This document shows positions 45,042 to 55,600 of a DNA stretch of 64,000 nucleotides, one piece after another. Under the pieces are notes generated by a model. It ran no database searches. It saw nothing but the letters and a program-made list of their open reading frames with translations, and was not told the DNA's origin. Within the stretch, counting starts at the first letter, position 1. Each line of letters starts with the position of its first letter. The position numbers and the translations under genes are program-made. This DNA comes from Amycolatopsis sp. CA-128772 (GTDB lineage Bacteria; Actinomycetota; Actinomycetes; Mycobacteriales; Pseudonocardiaceae). The DNA is taken from positions 62,001-126,000 of the forward strand of contig NZ_PPHG01000003.1 in NCBI RefSeq assembly GCF_002904295.1, written 5' to 3'.

Positions 45042-45404
45042 ATGCACACGTCGCTGCCGGACTTCGACATGCCCACCGAAGAGCAGGTCCACCTGGCGGC
45101 GGAGTCGTTCCGGCTGCTGGCCGACCCGACCCGGATCAAGGTCCTGTGGGCCCTGCTGCAGGGCGAGTCCTCGGTGGCCTGCCTGGCGGAACTGGCCGGC
45201 GCCGCCCCGACGGCGGTGAGCCAGCACCTGGCGAAGCTCCGCTTGGCGGGCCTGGTTAAGGGCCGCCGCGAAGGAACATTCGTGTACTACTCGGCGGCGG
45301 ACAACCACGTCCGCGGCCTGCTGGCCCAGGCTTTGCACCACGCGGACCACGTGGACCGCGACCTCCCCACGGGCGACCACGCCCACCACCCGCGGTCCAG
45401 CTGA
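45042..45404 (+). CDS. ArsR/SmtB-family metal-responsive repressor
   Basis: A 120-residue winged-helix repressor: FRLLADPTRIKVLWALLQGESSVACLAELAGAAPTAVSQHLAKLRLAGLVKGRREGTFVYYSAAD is the HTH with its wing, and the C-terminal helix has LAQALHHADHVDRD then GDHAHHPRSS. The Asp/His-rich C-terminal helix resembles the alpha-5 Zn/Ni/Co site of CzrA and NmtR-like sensors; the Cys motif of arsenic sensors is absent. Start: ATG 45042 is spaced 8 nt from AAGG; ATG 45036 is also possible. It probably represses the divergent CDF exporter. Confidence 0.9.
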   Translation: MHTSLPDFDMPTEEQVHLAAESFRLLADPTRIKVLWALLQGESSVACLAELAGAAPTAVSQHLAKLRLAGLVKGRREGTFVYYSAADNHVRGLLAQALHHADHVDRDLPTGDHAHHPRSS

Positions 45405-45513
45405 TCGGCTCTCTGCGCGAGCCCGGAGCAGGTTTCGGGCACCGGACGCAATGGGTAGCCGGAAGCGATCGCCATCCTGACGGCGGATGGCCCGGCGTGC
45501 CGGAGGAAGCCAG

Positions 45514-45693
45514 ATGTTGCTTACCGCACCTCGAGTGACTGCACCTCCGGTTTCACCCGAGCCCGTTCAGCCTGGACCCGCCGTTCCGGACGATCCCGGG
45601 ACGCCCAGCCCGGTTCAGCCGCTGCCGGAGCCTGGCGTCCCGGTACCCGACCCGCTGCCGCCGGAGCCGAAACCCGGCCCGCAACGCGACTGA
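45514..45693 (+). CDS. Small proline-rich hypothetical protein (59 aa)
   Basis: An ATG-started frame preceded by GGAGGAAG at 45502-45509, an excellent ribosome site. After MLLTAPRVTAPPVSPEP it consists almost entirely of Pro, Val, Glu, Gly and Asp, a PxP-type disordered segment ending in PEPKPGPQRD. No signal peptide is evident. It stands in the border between the metal-efflux unit and the accessory region. Unknown function; it could be a remnant of a longer gene. Confidence 0.45.
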   Translation: MLLTAPRVTAPPVSPEPVQPGPAVPDDPGTPSPVQPLPEPGVPVPDPLPPEPKPGPQRD

Positions 45694-45727
45694 CCCGATC
45701 CCAAGCCTGCCGTTGGTGGCAGCCGGA

Positions 45728-48436
45728 TCAAGAATCGAGCTTGGCTCGCAGGACCCGCGCACGGGGATCACCCAGCCGATCGAACACTTCCCAACCTTTT
45801 CGCCAGTAACGCCGCGCGGCGACGGGGTCGCCCGCTGCGTGATGGGTGTCCCCGAGGCCCTGGCAGGTGACTGCGAAGCCAAACTGGTCGACATGTTCGC
45901 GGATGACCATCGCGGTGTAGTAGGCGGTGATGGCTCCGGCATGGTCACCCGCTTCCGCCAGGACCGCGCCCAGGTTGTTGAGTGCCCACGAGTAAGCATG
46001 TTCGTCATTCAGTTCCTCGAAAACCTCCTTGGCAAGGCGAGTGTGCGCCAAGGCTTCGGCCACCGCACCGCGTGCCAGCTCGATCCCGCCCAGCAGATTG
46101 CTCGCGCGGGCTTCGCCGTGCCTCGACCCGGCTTGGCGGAAGAGCCGCAAGGACGCCTCGGCGGCCTGTTCGGCTCGGTGCAGATTCCCCAGCTCACGAT
46201 AGGTCTGCGCGAGGTGGATGCCGGTTTGAGCCGAACCGCGGACGTTTGCGGTCGAGGAGAATCCCGCCGAGGCCAAAGCGAGGTAGCGCAGCGCTTCGTC
46301 ATGCCGCTGCTGCTCGCGGTAGGCCACCGCCAGGCTGTCGCACAGCCATGCTTCACCATCGCGGTCGCCGGCCGCCCGGGCCGCGGCCAGCCCCGTTTCC
46401 TGGACGACGATCCAGGTCGACCAGGGCTTGCGGCTGAAGAAGTAGGGGGAGAAAGCGAGCGCGAGCCGCCACGCTGCATCGTCGGCTCCCTCGTCGCGGG
46501 CGAACTGCGTCACCGTAGCGATGTTGGCCAGCTCGTCGTCGAACCAGCTGTTCGCACGTGCTTTGTCGATTGGTTCCGGTGCGTCGTCGGCGAGCTCCGA
46601 ACGCGGATGCCAGCGATCGAGCGCACGCCCGTACGTCTCGGCTTTCTGCCAAGACCAGTCGAAGGCACGTTGCACGGCTGCACGATGATCGCCACGTTCA
46701 CCCGTCTGGCGCGCGACCTCGGTGGCGTAGGCACGCGTGAGGCTGTGCATCCGGTAGCGATTACGGCCGATCTCTTCGATCAAGTTGGCGTCGGCCAGCG
46801 CGCGAAGACTCTTGCTGCCACCGATCAAGGCGGCAGCCGCACCCGCCGCAATCGTTGCTCCGGGGTAGGAACCGAGCAATCCGAAGGCCAGCTTTACCTC
46901 CGCGGGCAGCGCTTGGCAGGAGGACGAAAGCACGGCGCGCATCGATGCCGGGTCGTCCTCAGCGAGATCGAATGCGTCGAGACCGGAACGTCGGAAGTCG
47001 CAGACGAGGTCCTGAATCGCTTCGAGTGAGCCAGCTGCCACCTGTGCGCCCGCGATGCGCAGGGCGAGCGGGTGGCGGCCGCAGAGCTCCGCGAGCTCCG
47101 TCAGCGGGGGGCCGGCGGTCGTCTGCGTGATCAGCGCCAGCAGGTCACGCGCGTCCTCGGACGGGAGAGCGGGCATCCTGATGCGAGCGGCTCCCTCCAG
47201 GACAACCAGATCGCTCATGGCCGTACGACTCGTCACCAAGGTTGCACAGGTCGGTGCTCCCGCCAGAAGGGGACGGACCTGTGCCGAGTCGCGGGCGTTG
47301 TCCAGGACGACGAGCAGGTGACCGCCATGGAGCCGCGATCGGTAAAGCCGGGTCATGCCGTCCAGGTCGGCCGGTATCGAACTTGCCCCCAAGCCGAGGT
47401 CACGCAGGAAACCGCTCAGCACCTCCGCCGGATCCGCCGGGGGGTCCGCGGGGTGAAAACCACGCAGGTCCGCGTAGAGGATGCCGTCGGGGAACTGATC
47501 GTCGAGCAGGTGACCACACCGGACAGCGAACGCCGACTTCCCGATGCCCGCGCCGCCGGTGACGAGACAGATCTTCGCCGGCGAATCCCCCGCGGTCAGC
47601 ATGCGGACGACTTCCGCGACTTCGTCCACACGGTCCGCGAAGAGTGCTATGTGCGGTGGCAGCTGCCGCGGAACCGGTAAGTCTTTTGCCGGCGGCAGTA
47701 CATTCACCGTCTGGATGCTGCGAGCTTGGATGACGTTCGTGGCGCTCCCGGACACTTCGTTCCAGGTCCCGCCTCCGCCGTCCGCCCGAGCCGGGGGCAA
47801 ACTGTTCAGGAGAGTGGCGATCATCTGACACTCGTCCCGGATGTCGCCGCCGAGTGGCCCCAGCTCGGCAAGGTGACCGTCCAGCCGTGCCAGCTTGGCT
47901 TCGGCTTCGGACCGCCTGGAGGGCGGGACGTCTATATCTCTCCTAAGGAGCTCGATCGTCAGGTGGAGCACCGACCGCAGGTTGTCGATCTCGGTCTGGA
48001 GTTCTGCTTTCCGGCGCAGCTCGAAGCGGCCTTCACCTGAGAACAGCGTGATCGTCTGGCGTTCTTCACTTACCACCACTACGGTCCGGCCGGTCTCCTT
48101 GGCGAACATTTCGGCGGAGTGGTGTCTCGTGCCGAGCCCGGTCGCACCGCCTCTTCCTTGGGGTATGAGCATCACGTGCCTGCGGATGATGCGTCGGCAG
48201 GACACGTCCAAGGCGGTTGCGTTGTCTCCTTCGGTGGCCCGGAACACCGATTCGGCGGTGAGCTCCTGGTCGACTTCATCGCCACGCACGGACCGGGCTT
48301 CGCAGTCGTCGCCCCAGCCGACGACGAAGGTCCCGCCGCGACCACGTGCGCGCACGAGCTCCAGACCGTCCCGTAGGGGCAAGCCGAAGGCCAGCACAGC
48401 CCAGACCTCGCGGGGAGGTTCACGGTACCCGGTCAT
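45728..48436 (-). CDS. DisA_N-like (diadenylate cyclase) domain fused to NB-ARC/TPR (AfsR-like STAND) protein
   Basis: A 902-residue protein. Residues 10-135 resemble the DisA_N nucleotidyltransferase domain: AFGLPLRDGLELVRARGRGG, DNATALD (DGA in DisA), GTRHHSAEMFAKETG (GTRHRTAER in DisA) and VVVVSEERQTITLF. A coiled coil (138-210) and the linker NVIQARSIQTVNV follow. NB-ARC begins near 265, with Walker A GGAGIGKS at 294-301, Walker B LLVVLDNARD and LVTSRTAM; TPR-type helices occupy the last 300 residues. There is no DNA-binding domain. The DAC motifs are altered at one position each, so cyclase activity is uncertain; nucleotide sensing is an alternative. ATG 48436 follows GGAGGTTCG. Confidence 0.8.
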   Translation of the reverse strand: MTGYREPPREVWAVLAFGLPLRDGLELVRARGRGGTFVVGWGDDCEARSVRGDEVDQELTAESVFRATEGDNATALDVSCRRIIRRHVMLIPQGRGGATGLGTRHHSAEMFAKETGRTVVVVSEERQTITLFSGEGRFELRRKAELQTEIDNLRSVLHLTIELLRRDIDVPPSRRSEAEAKLARLDGHLAELGPLGGDIRDECQMIATLLNSLPPARADGGGGTWNEVSGSATNVIQARSIQTVNVLPPAKDLPVPRQLPPHIALFADRVDEVAEVVRMLTAGDSPAKICLVTGGAGIGKSAFAVRCGHLLDDQFPDGILYADLRGFHPADPPADPAEVLSGFLRDLGLGASSIPADLDGMTRLYRSRLHGGHLLVVLDNARDSAQVRPLLAGAPTCATLVTSRTAMSDLVVLEGAARIRMPALPSEDARDLLALITQTTAGPPLTELAELCGRHPLALRIAGAQVAAGSLEAIQDLVCDFRRSGLDAFDLAEDDPASMRAVLSSSCQALPAEVKLAFGLLGSYPGATIAAGAAAALIGGSKSLRALADANLIEEIGRNRYRMHSLTRAYATEVARQTGERGDHRAAVQRAFDWSWQKAETYGRALDRWHPRSELADDAPEPIDKARANSWFDDELANIATVTQFARDEGADDAAWRLALAFSPYFFSRKPWSTWIVVQETGLAAARAAGDRDGEAWLCDSLAVAYREQQRHDEALRYLALASAGFSSTANVRGSAQTGIHLAQTYRELGNLHRAEQAAEASLRLFRQAGSRHGEARASNLLGGIELARGAVAEALAHTRLAKEVFEELNDEHAYSWALNNLGAVLAEAGDHAGAITAYYTAMVIREHVDQFGFAVTCQGLGDTHHAAGDPVAARRYWRKGWEVFDRLGDPRARVLRAKLDS

Positions 48437-49060
48437 CGAACCTCCGTGGCACAAGTCGAAAGCCGCATCCTAGCGGTCGCATCGACGTCCGATCGAGAGG
48501 TTCGTGCGACGTCGCAAGCACCTCATATCGAAGCCACCTGCCGCGCTGCGAACCGTTCCGGCGGCACCGGAGTTGACCAGATCGCGATCGAAACATCGCG
48601 CCGGGGATGCGGATTGGACGCGTGCCGCGGCGCGAGACCCACTGCCATGTCCGCGGCGAATCACTTGCTCAGCACGCCTGTGGCTCAAGGCTCGTCCGCG
48701 TAATCGCCGTTTGCGGCGGGCACGGCCGTCGAAGCTTGCGTCCCTGCACGTCCGAACACGGACACGCCGCAGCGAGGCGACAATCCCCCACTCGTCATCC
48801 GGCTCCTCACATTGCGACCGCAGGGACTCTACCGCGGCGAGTCTGCCCTTCCACGCCCGGAAGCGGTTTGTCCGCAAACTGTCAAGTCTTCTTCCAGTCG
48901 ACAGAGTTGCGCGAGCCGACGTCTCCTGTGTCGTACTGCCGCGCCGTTACTGTGGGTCTTTAGGCTGAATGAATGGCGACCTTTGCCAAAGGGCGCACAC
49001 GATGCAAGGATTCGCGATCTGTCGTCTTGGCCGCGGATCAGCCCTGGAGCGTAAGCACCT
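48437..49060. other. Long divergent intergenic region
   Basis: About 620 bp separate the DAC/NB-ARC gene from the helicase operon. No RNA gene, repeat family or credible protein was found; the open frames here have shadow-like, Arg/Cys-rich composition. A TAGGAT -10-like box for the minus-strand gene lies at 48467-48472. On the plus side the tract near 48950-48970 is comparatively A/T-rich and could hold the helicase promoter. Base composition is visibly less GC-rich than in the rest of the window. Confidence 0.6.
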
Positions 49061-52000
49061 GTGTCGAAGCTGGAAATGGATCGCCTGGTCGAGGAGCTTT
49101 TCTGCGGGTCCGAGGGGGTGTACGGCACGTTCGACGTGCCCGGTCGCGCGGCCGGAGCGACGATCGACGGCGCCGAGCTGATTCACGACACGATCTTCAG
49201 GTATGACCTGATGGATTCGACCAGTAAGTCGGTCACCTTGCAGACGTACTGGGATGTCTCGAAGGTGGGCGGTCTCCTCTGGGATCAGGAGATGCGCATC
49301 CTGCTCCGGGCCGCCGCCACCCGGCATCCCGCTCTCCCGTCCGTGGTGGATGGCGGCTACGTGGAGCCGTCCAGCGGCCATCCCGGGTTCGCGTACGTCA
49401 TCACCGAGGGCTTCAACGACCGGCTCGCCGACGACGAACAAGTAATCCCCTTCATGCGCGAAAATCCCGAAGAGGCGATGAACCAGCTGTCGATGCTCGC
49501 CGACGCGTTGAGCATCCTGCACAGCACGGGCGTGGTCCACCGCAACATCTGGCCCGGCACCATTGACCTGGACAGCTCGATCTCGGGCGAGTTGCCGAGG
49601 CTGAAGCTATCCCGCTTCGAGATGAGCAGGCTCGTGTCCGATCTGCTGCGCTCGCAGACGATAGATGCGGGCCGTGGCGCGCAGGCGAGAGCGCTGTTCC
49701 TGAAGCAGGGTATGAAGGCGATCGTCTATGTTTCGCCGGAACGGCTGTCGTTGCTTTACCCCGACGCCGAGGGAGCTGTCAGGGAAGATCCCCGTTCTGA
49801 CGTTTTCAGTCTGGGGATGTTGGCGTCGGAGTGGTTTCTTGGCGCTCTTCCGGAGCCGCCGCCGGCCACGTCCGAAAGCGCGGCAGCGCGAGCTTGGGTC
49901 GACGAGGTGCAGCAGGAGCGCCGCCGGCTGCTTCGAGTGGGTACGAAATTGCCCGCACAGCTGGCAGATCTGCTGCATGACATGATCGATCCGGCGTTGA
50001 AGACTCGCCCGTCCGCAGCCGGCGTGGTCGCGAGGATCAACAAGCACCACCAAGCGATGACCGAACTGTGGTCGGCGACCTCCGGGCAGCAGCCTTACCT
50101 GGTGGGGTTCCAGGCCGCCGAGTTCCGCGACACGGTGCTGCGCTGGAAGTGGATCACGGCGGATCCGGCGACGAACGAAGGCCGAACCCAGCTGGCCGAC
50201 CTGATCGAGCGTGACCTCCGCCGGGCCAAGCTGATGCACTCGCCGCACGGAGCCGATCGCGCGGTTCCGCTGGTCGGCGACCTGAGCGCCAAACGGGAAG
50301 CGCAGCACGTCCTCGTTGGCGAACGGGCGCTGTGGTACTGCCGGCCCTACCGCCTGGACTCCGCTTATGGAGGTCAGGGGGCCAGTGTCGAAGAGGTCCT
50401 GCTGATCAAATATGTAGTGGGTTTCGAAAGCGAACGGGGACGGGCGGCCTTGAAAAATCTGCGCCGCAGTTCCTCCGAACGCGCGATCCCGGCCGTGGAG
50501 GCCATCCCGGTCGACATGGCCAAGGCCGAGTTCACCGCCCGCCGGCAGGGCCGCCCGTCGTGGGTGCCCCTGATGAAGGCAACCAGGTCGGCGAGCGCCG
50601 AAGTCACTGACGACGAGGCGTACCAGCAGGCGCTCGACTGGCTTGTCGAGTACCAATGGGTCGAGTACCGGGCACGTCAATACGCATACGTGCGGGAATC
50701 GTCCGACGGCGAAGTCGCCGTTGTCCGGTTCGACCGGGAACGCGACTCAGCACGCGGCTACCGATCGGCGCTCGGCTCCCTGTACGCGGCGAGCGAGGCT
50801 CGCCGGCCACCCTTCGTGACCTTCTTCGAGCAGCTCGCCGGTGACGAGGACAACCGGGAGATCGAGGTCGACATGGACAACGGCAACGATCCCGGCCGCT
50901 CAGCGGGGTTGCGGGCATTCTTTGTGGACAGTGTGAACCAGGACGCCTTCCGGCTCCGAGTACGCGGGGGAGCGGATCGGCTGCCGGAACTCGGATGGCT
51001 GTGCCCGGCCGGCGACCGCGGCACCCACCGGGTGTTGATGAGGCAGGACGCGGCTCGCCAGGAACTCCTCGACAACCGTGCCCTGATGGCGCAGATGCGC
51101 GAGCCTCGCACGATCGCCGGCCGACGCGCGCCCTGGTCCAAGGCGGCGAAGGACCTGAAGGACGAAGGCCGTGCAGCGGTCGTCGACATGCTGGTAAACC
51201 AACCTTTCTTCGCACTGCAAGGGCCGCCCGGGACCGGCAAGACGACGGTCGCCGCCCATGCGATCGCGGCGTACCTGGCCAAGGAGCCGGGACGGGTGCT
51301 CATCTCGGCACAGTCGAACTTCGCGCTCGACAACCTCGCGCAGCGCGTGCTCGAAGTCACGAAAGCGATCGATGAAAACGGTCGCATCAAGGGCGAATCG
51401 GACATAATACCGCTGAGGATCTCGTCCGCGGCGAGCTCCGACCGAGTGAGCCAGGCGCTGCGGCCGTTTCGCATCGTCGAGTTGACCCGGCGTCGGGCCG
51501 GGGAATTGCGACGCCGGGTGGAGGTCGAGCTGTCCGATCGGCGCGATGAAGCGGCTCTCCGGTTGCTGGGGAGGTGGAAAGCCCTGCTCGCCGGGTGTGA
51601 ACCGGAGCTGGCGGACCGCCTTCGCCGCAGCGCCAACCTGGTGTTCGCCACGTGCGCCACCGCGACACCGGATGCGGTAGCACGTTCCGGGGCGTCCTCG
51701 TTGTACGACTGGGTGGTGGTTGAAGAGGCGGCAAAGGCGTGGCCGACAGAACTCGCCATCCCCCTGGTCCGAGGGCTCAGGTGGACGTTGATCGGTGATC
51801 ACCGCCAGCTTCCGGCCCATCGCCGGCGTGAGGTGGAGGACTTCCTGCGTGAGTGCGCCAGGAGCGACGATCCGGATATCGCCATCGAGGAAGAACGCGT
51901 CGAAGAGTTCCGCAAGTTCTTCGACCTGTTCGCCACCCTTTTCGACTCGGATCCGAACGAGACCGGCTCGAAACTCAGCAGTGCGACCCGCAAGCTCACC

Positions 52001-52666
52001 ACACAGTACCGGATGCGACGGCCTATTTCGGAGGTCGTCAGCCGGGTGTTCTACCCCGCGACCGAACCCGTGGAGCCAGGCAAGCTGCTTCCCGGCCTGC
52101 TGACCACGGGCCGTCCGGACTCGCCGGCTTGGCCCACCGCGCCGAAGTGGCTGGGTGACCACCCGCTCATCTGGCTGGACACCAGCGGAACCGGGGGCGG
52201 GAACGACGAACCATACTGGCGCAATCCGGTCGAGGCAAACCTGGTTCGTGACCTGTTCGCACAGCTCAGGCCCCGTCCGGCAACCTTGCCGAGCAGCAGC
52301 GAGCGGAGACCCGTTGCGGTGCTCTCGCCCTACCGGGCACAGGTTCAGCTCCTGGCAGACGATGACGATCTCAAGCCGTACGTGTCTACACTGCACGCCT
52401 TTCAAGGACAGCAGGCTGACGTCGTGATCGCCTCCATGGTGCGGGACACCCGGCGTGCCGACCAGAGCAAGCCCTGGCAGAACATCGGTCATCTCACTCA
52501 ATCGCACCTGCTGAACGTGTTGTTGTCCCGGGCGCGGGACCTGCTCGTCGTTGTCGGCAACCTTCCCCATCTGGAAGACAGCGGCTCGGAGGTCTGGGCC
52601 CGGCTGGGCCAGGCACTTCGGCAGTTCGGCATCGTGGTACCCGCCAGCAAGGTGAATGACCGATGA
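49061..52666 (+). CDS. Pseudokinase-SF1 (Upf1/Dna2-like) helicase fusion protein
   Basis: A 1201-residue protein. The first 350 residues look like a protein kinase: LSMLADALSILHSTGVVHRNIWPGTIDLD is the catalytic-loop region, but HRD is HRN and no DFG follows, so this is probably a pseudokinase. SDVFSLGMLASEWFLG matches the later kinase helices. Residues 360-690 are unassigned. The C-terminal helicase has Walker A GPPGTGKTT (about 725), VVVEEAAKAW for motif II, GDHRQLPAHRR (III), TTQYRM (IV region), QGQQADVVIASM (V) and NVLLSRARDLLVVVG (VI), as in Upf1-like SF1B enzymes. GTG 49061. The stop overlaps the next start (ATGA). Confidence 0.85.
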   Translation: MSKLEMDRLVEELFCGSEGVYGTFDVPGRAAGATIDGAELIHDTIFRYDLMDSTSKSVTLQTYWDVSKVGGLLWDQEMRILLRAAATRHPALPSVVDGGYVEPSSGHPGFAYVITEGFNDRLADDEQVIPFMRENPEEAMNQLSMLADALSILHSTGVVHRNIWPGTIDLDSSISGELPRLKLSRFEMSRLVSDLLRSQTIDAGRGAQARALFLKQGMKAIVYVSPERLSLLYPDAEGAVREDPRSDVFSLGMLASEWFLGALPEPPPATSESAAARAWVDEVQQERRRLLRVGTKLPAQLADLLHDMIDPALKTRPSAAGVVARINKHHQAMTELWSATSGQQPYLVGFQAAEFRDTVLRWKWITADPATNEGRTQLADLIERDLRRAKLMHSPHGADRAVPLVGDLSAKREAQHVLVGERALWYCRPYRLDSAYGGQGASVEEVLLIKYVVGFESERGRAALKNLRRSSSERAIPAVEAIPVDMAKAEFTARRQGRPSWVPLMKATRSASAEVTDDEAYQQALDWLVEYQWVEYRARQYAYVRESSDGEVAVVRFDRERDSARGYRSALGSLYAASEARRPPFVTFFEQLAGDEDNREIEVDMDNGNDPGRSAGLRAFFVDSVNQDAFRLRVRGGADRLPELGWLCPAGDRGTHRVLMRQDAARQELLDNRALMAQMREPRTIAGRRAPWSKAAKDLKDEGRAAVVDMLVNQPFFALQGPPGTGKTTVAAHAIAAYLAKEPGRVLISAQSNFALDNLAQRVLEVTKAIDENGRIKGESDIIPLRISSAASSDRVSQALRPFRIVELTRRRAGELRRRVEVELSDRRDEAALRLLGRWKALLAGCEPELADRLRRSANLVFATCATATPDAVARSGASSLYDWVVVEEAAKAWPTELAIPLVRGLRWTLIGDHRQLPAHRRREVEDFLRECARSDDPDIAIEEERVEEFRKFFDLFATLFDSDPNETGSKLSSATRKLTTQYRMRRPISEVVSRVFYPATEPVEPGKLLPGLLTTGRPDSPAWPTAPKWLGDHPLIWLDTSGTGGGNDEPYWRNPVEANLVRDLFAQLRPRPATLPSSSERRPVAVLSPYRAQVQLLADDDDLKPYVSTLHAFQGQQADVVIASMVRDTRRADQSKPWQNIGHLTQSHLLNVLLSRARDLLVVVGNLPHLEDSGSEVWARLGQALRQFGIVVPASKVNDR

Positions 52667-55600
52667 ACGGCACGGTCACCGTGTTCGTCCCGTGCGACGT
52701 CGTTCCAGTCCGCGTCGAGTATGCGCTTGGTGAAGGTCTGTCACCGATGGAGGAAGGCGTGCTACGCGCCGTCGTCGACAAGTTCGACACGATCGGCGAG
52801 TTGAACGCGCTGCTCGGCCTTGGCGAACGCCTCACTCTTGACATCGTTTCGGACCTCTGGCGCAGGTCCTACCTCACGCTGGACTTCACCAAGGGCACCA
52901 TGTGCCCTTCCGCCGACGTGCGAAAGGCCGTGCAGGACAACGACCTTTCCCAGCTGCAGGGAGCGGAGCGGGGCAACGAAGTGCGGCAAGTCATGGTCGA
53001 GAAGCTGACGGGCTTTGTACTGCCCGCAAAAGACGGGACGAGAAAGGTTCGTGACGGCCGGCTCATCGTGCAGGTCGGCTCCGACGATGGCTGGGCCGAC
53101 GACTTGTCCGGTGCCGACGTCGCCAGGGCACTGGACGAGGAGGAAGGCAAGAGGGGAAACGCCGATGACGAAAGCGGGCTGACCAGGCGCCGGCGGGTTG
53201 TCTCCGCGTATCGGGTACCGGCACGCCTGGGTGCCGGGCAGGAGCAGCGATGGCTGCCGCTCGACGTTCGCGTCAGCATCGATCCCGACACCGAGGACCT
53301 GCAAATCACCGTGGCGCCGGGTCCGGCGCTTCCCGCTGACCGCAGGGACGGGGCGGCCCGGCGGATCAAGCGGTACATCGAAGAGTTCCCGGACTCGGAG
53401 TTCGCACGGCACCTGCGAGGGCGAGGCGACGCGCAGTACGAGGATCCCCGGCCGGTCGAGGAGCTCCTGGACCGGTTGGAGCGACGGGTGGCCAAGGCAC
53501 GGACCGAGCCGGCTGGGACGCGGACGGCATTCCACAGCGACCTCGCCGCCGAGGCTCGCGTGGTGCACGAGCTGGTACGCCACCGGATCCGGTCCGAAGT
53601 GCGTGCCAGGCTGGTCGTCGGAGAGGCCGACCACCTCGCAACCACACTCGAGCTCATCAAGGACGCACGTAAGCAGATCGTTCTCGCCAGCCCCGACATC
53701 CGGCGATACAGCCTGCAACGACTGATCGAGCCGCTGCGCGAAGCCCTGGAGCAAGGTGTCCAGGTCGCGATCGTGTGGGGCTTCCAACGCGACAGCAAGC
53801 TCGATGACTGGGTCAAGAACGTCCTGGCCGACCTGCGCAGAGGTTCCGATGACACCGGCACGCACCCGCGGCTCGTGTGGTCCTCCCTGCCGAGCCGGAC
53901 CAACGCCAGGCTGGTGATCGCCGACGACCGGCGTGCACTGGTCACCGGCGCCGCCCTGCTCGACGGACCGATCGGTGACGGGCAACTCGGTGTCGATCTC
54001 GGCGCCGTGGCCGGCACCGCCGAGTGCGAGCCCATCGAAGCGCTGCTGCGCGGGATGGTTCGCGCGATGCCGGAATACCGCCTCAGCCAGGCATTGCTTG
54101 TGCGGAGCAGCGAGTTCCGGCCGCCCGATCCGAACGATCCTGAGCCGGAAGAACTCGCCGTGCCCCAGCCTCCGCACGACCGAGAGGGCGGCGAGGTCGC
54201 CGACAGCGCGGTTCTGGCGTGGGCGAACACATGGTCGAATGTCGTCCATGCACTACGAGGCATGTTGACGCAACGAGCCGCACCATGGGCTGAGGTCATC
54301 GAGGACGGGGAACACAGTGCTGCGCTCTGGCGGGTGCTCCGCAGCTCCCAGAAGCGAGTCATGATCGGATCGCGCCAGCTCGCCGCGCAGGTCGTGACTC
54401 TGCGGTTCGTGGACGCGGTCAGAGCGCAGCTGGATCGTGGAACCCGGGTTGACCTGTGGTACCAGCGGTCCGGCGAAGGCGATCAGGCAGGCCCATTGCA
54501 CGAGCTGGGCCGGGACGGTGGCTCCCTGATACGAGTTGAACGTATGAGCAGGGCGCCGCGGGTGCTCGCCACCGATCAGGAATGCATCGTCACCAGTTTT
54601 GATCTGCTGGCCCTCAACTCACGCCCGGACCGAGGAGTCCGGCAGCCTTTCCGGTCGGAGCTCGGCGTCCGCATCGTCGGAGCAGACCAGGCGGCGCAAG
54701 TGCTCGACCTGTTCGACGGGCGACAGCGGCAGCCCGAGCTCGTCACGCCGGTCCGTCAACCGGCAAAACGCTCGTCTCCGGATATACCGTGGGCATCGGG
54801 AGGACAAGGCCTCCTGAACCAGCTCGCCGGAGAGCCCGACGAATCCCGGCGTGTCGATCAGGTATTCGCGGCGGTTGCCGCCTCGGCGCGCCCGCTCGAC
54901 CTGCTCAACGAGCTGGCATCCGTACACCCCGGTGAAGCCGTGCTCCGGTCAGCCGCCGCGGCACTGGTACGACATGACGGCGTCACCGATGCCGAGCGCG
55001 TACCGTGGCTCAAGCACCTGACATTGGATCAGTGGCGGCACGGGGCGTTCGTCGGAGCTGCCGTGCTACGCCGGGCAGTGCCCGACCCTGATTGGCAACC
55101 CGCGCCGTGGCTGTGCGCTGTGGCCGCAGCACACCGGACTCGGTGGAGCCCGCAAACGGTTTACGACAACGTCACCGATGGTCTCAGCGCCGGCGAGAAT
55201 GCCGCCCTGGTTTCCGTTGCGGCCACCGACTTGGTTTTGGGACCGATCGACGGCGAGACCACCGGCGGGTTGGCGTCGATGTTGCCGGAAGCCTTGGAAC
55301 TACTGCCGGATCCCGGCGCGCCGTGGGACGAGCTTGCCCGTGCAGCCACTGAATATTGGCAGCGGTTCTCGGCACCGGTTCCCATCGATGAGATCATGCG
55401 GGCCACCGACCACGCCCGCGCCGACGAGGAAGTGGCGAGGATGTGGTCGCAGCTACTCACCCGGCACACTCACGCCGCGCGGACTTCATTCGATTTCGCC
55501 AACGGTCTGCGCCTGCACGGCAGGTTGTTCCACGCCGACGGCGTGTTCGGTGAGATCCAGACCCTGGCCGAGCGGCGGGACGTCGCTGGCCTGCGGGCTT

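Noticed and set aside
48470..48968. Open frames of about 130-150 codons on both strands in the divergent intergenic region
   Set aside because: They overlap each other, have no ribosome sites and are rich in Arg, Cys and Ser without recognisable domains.
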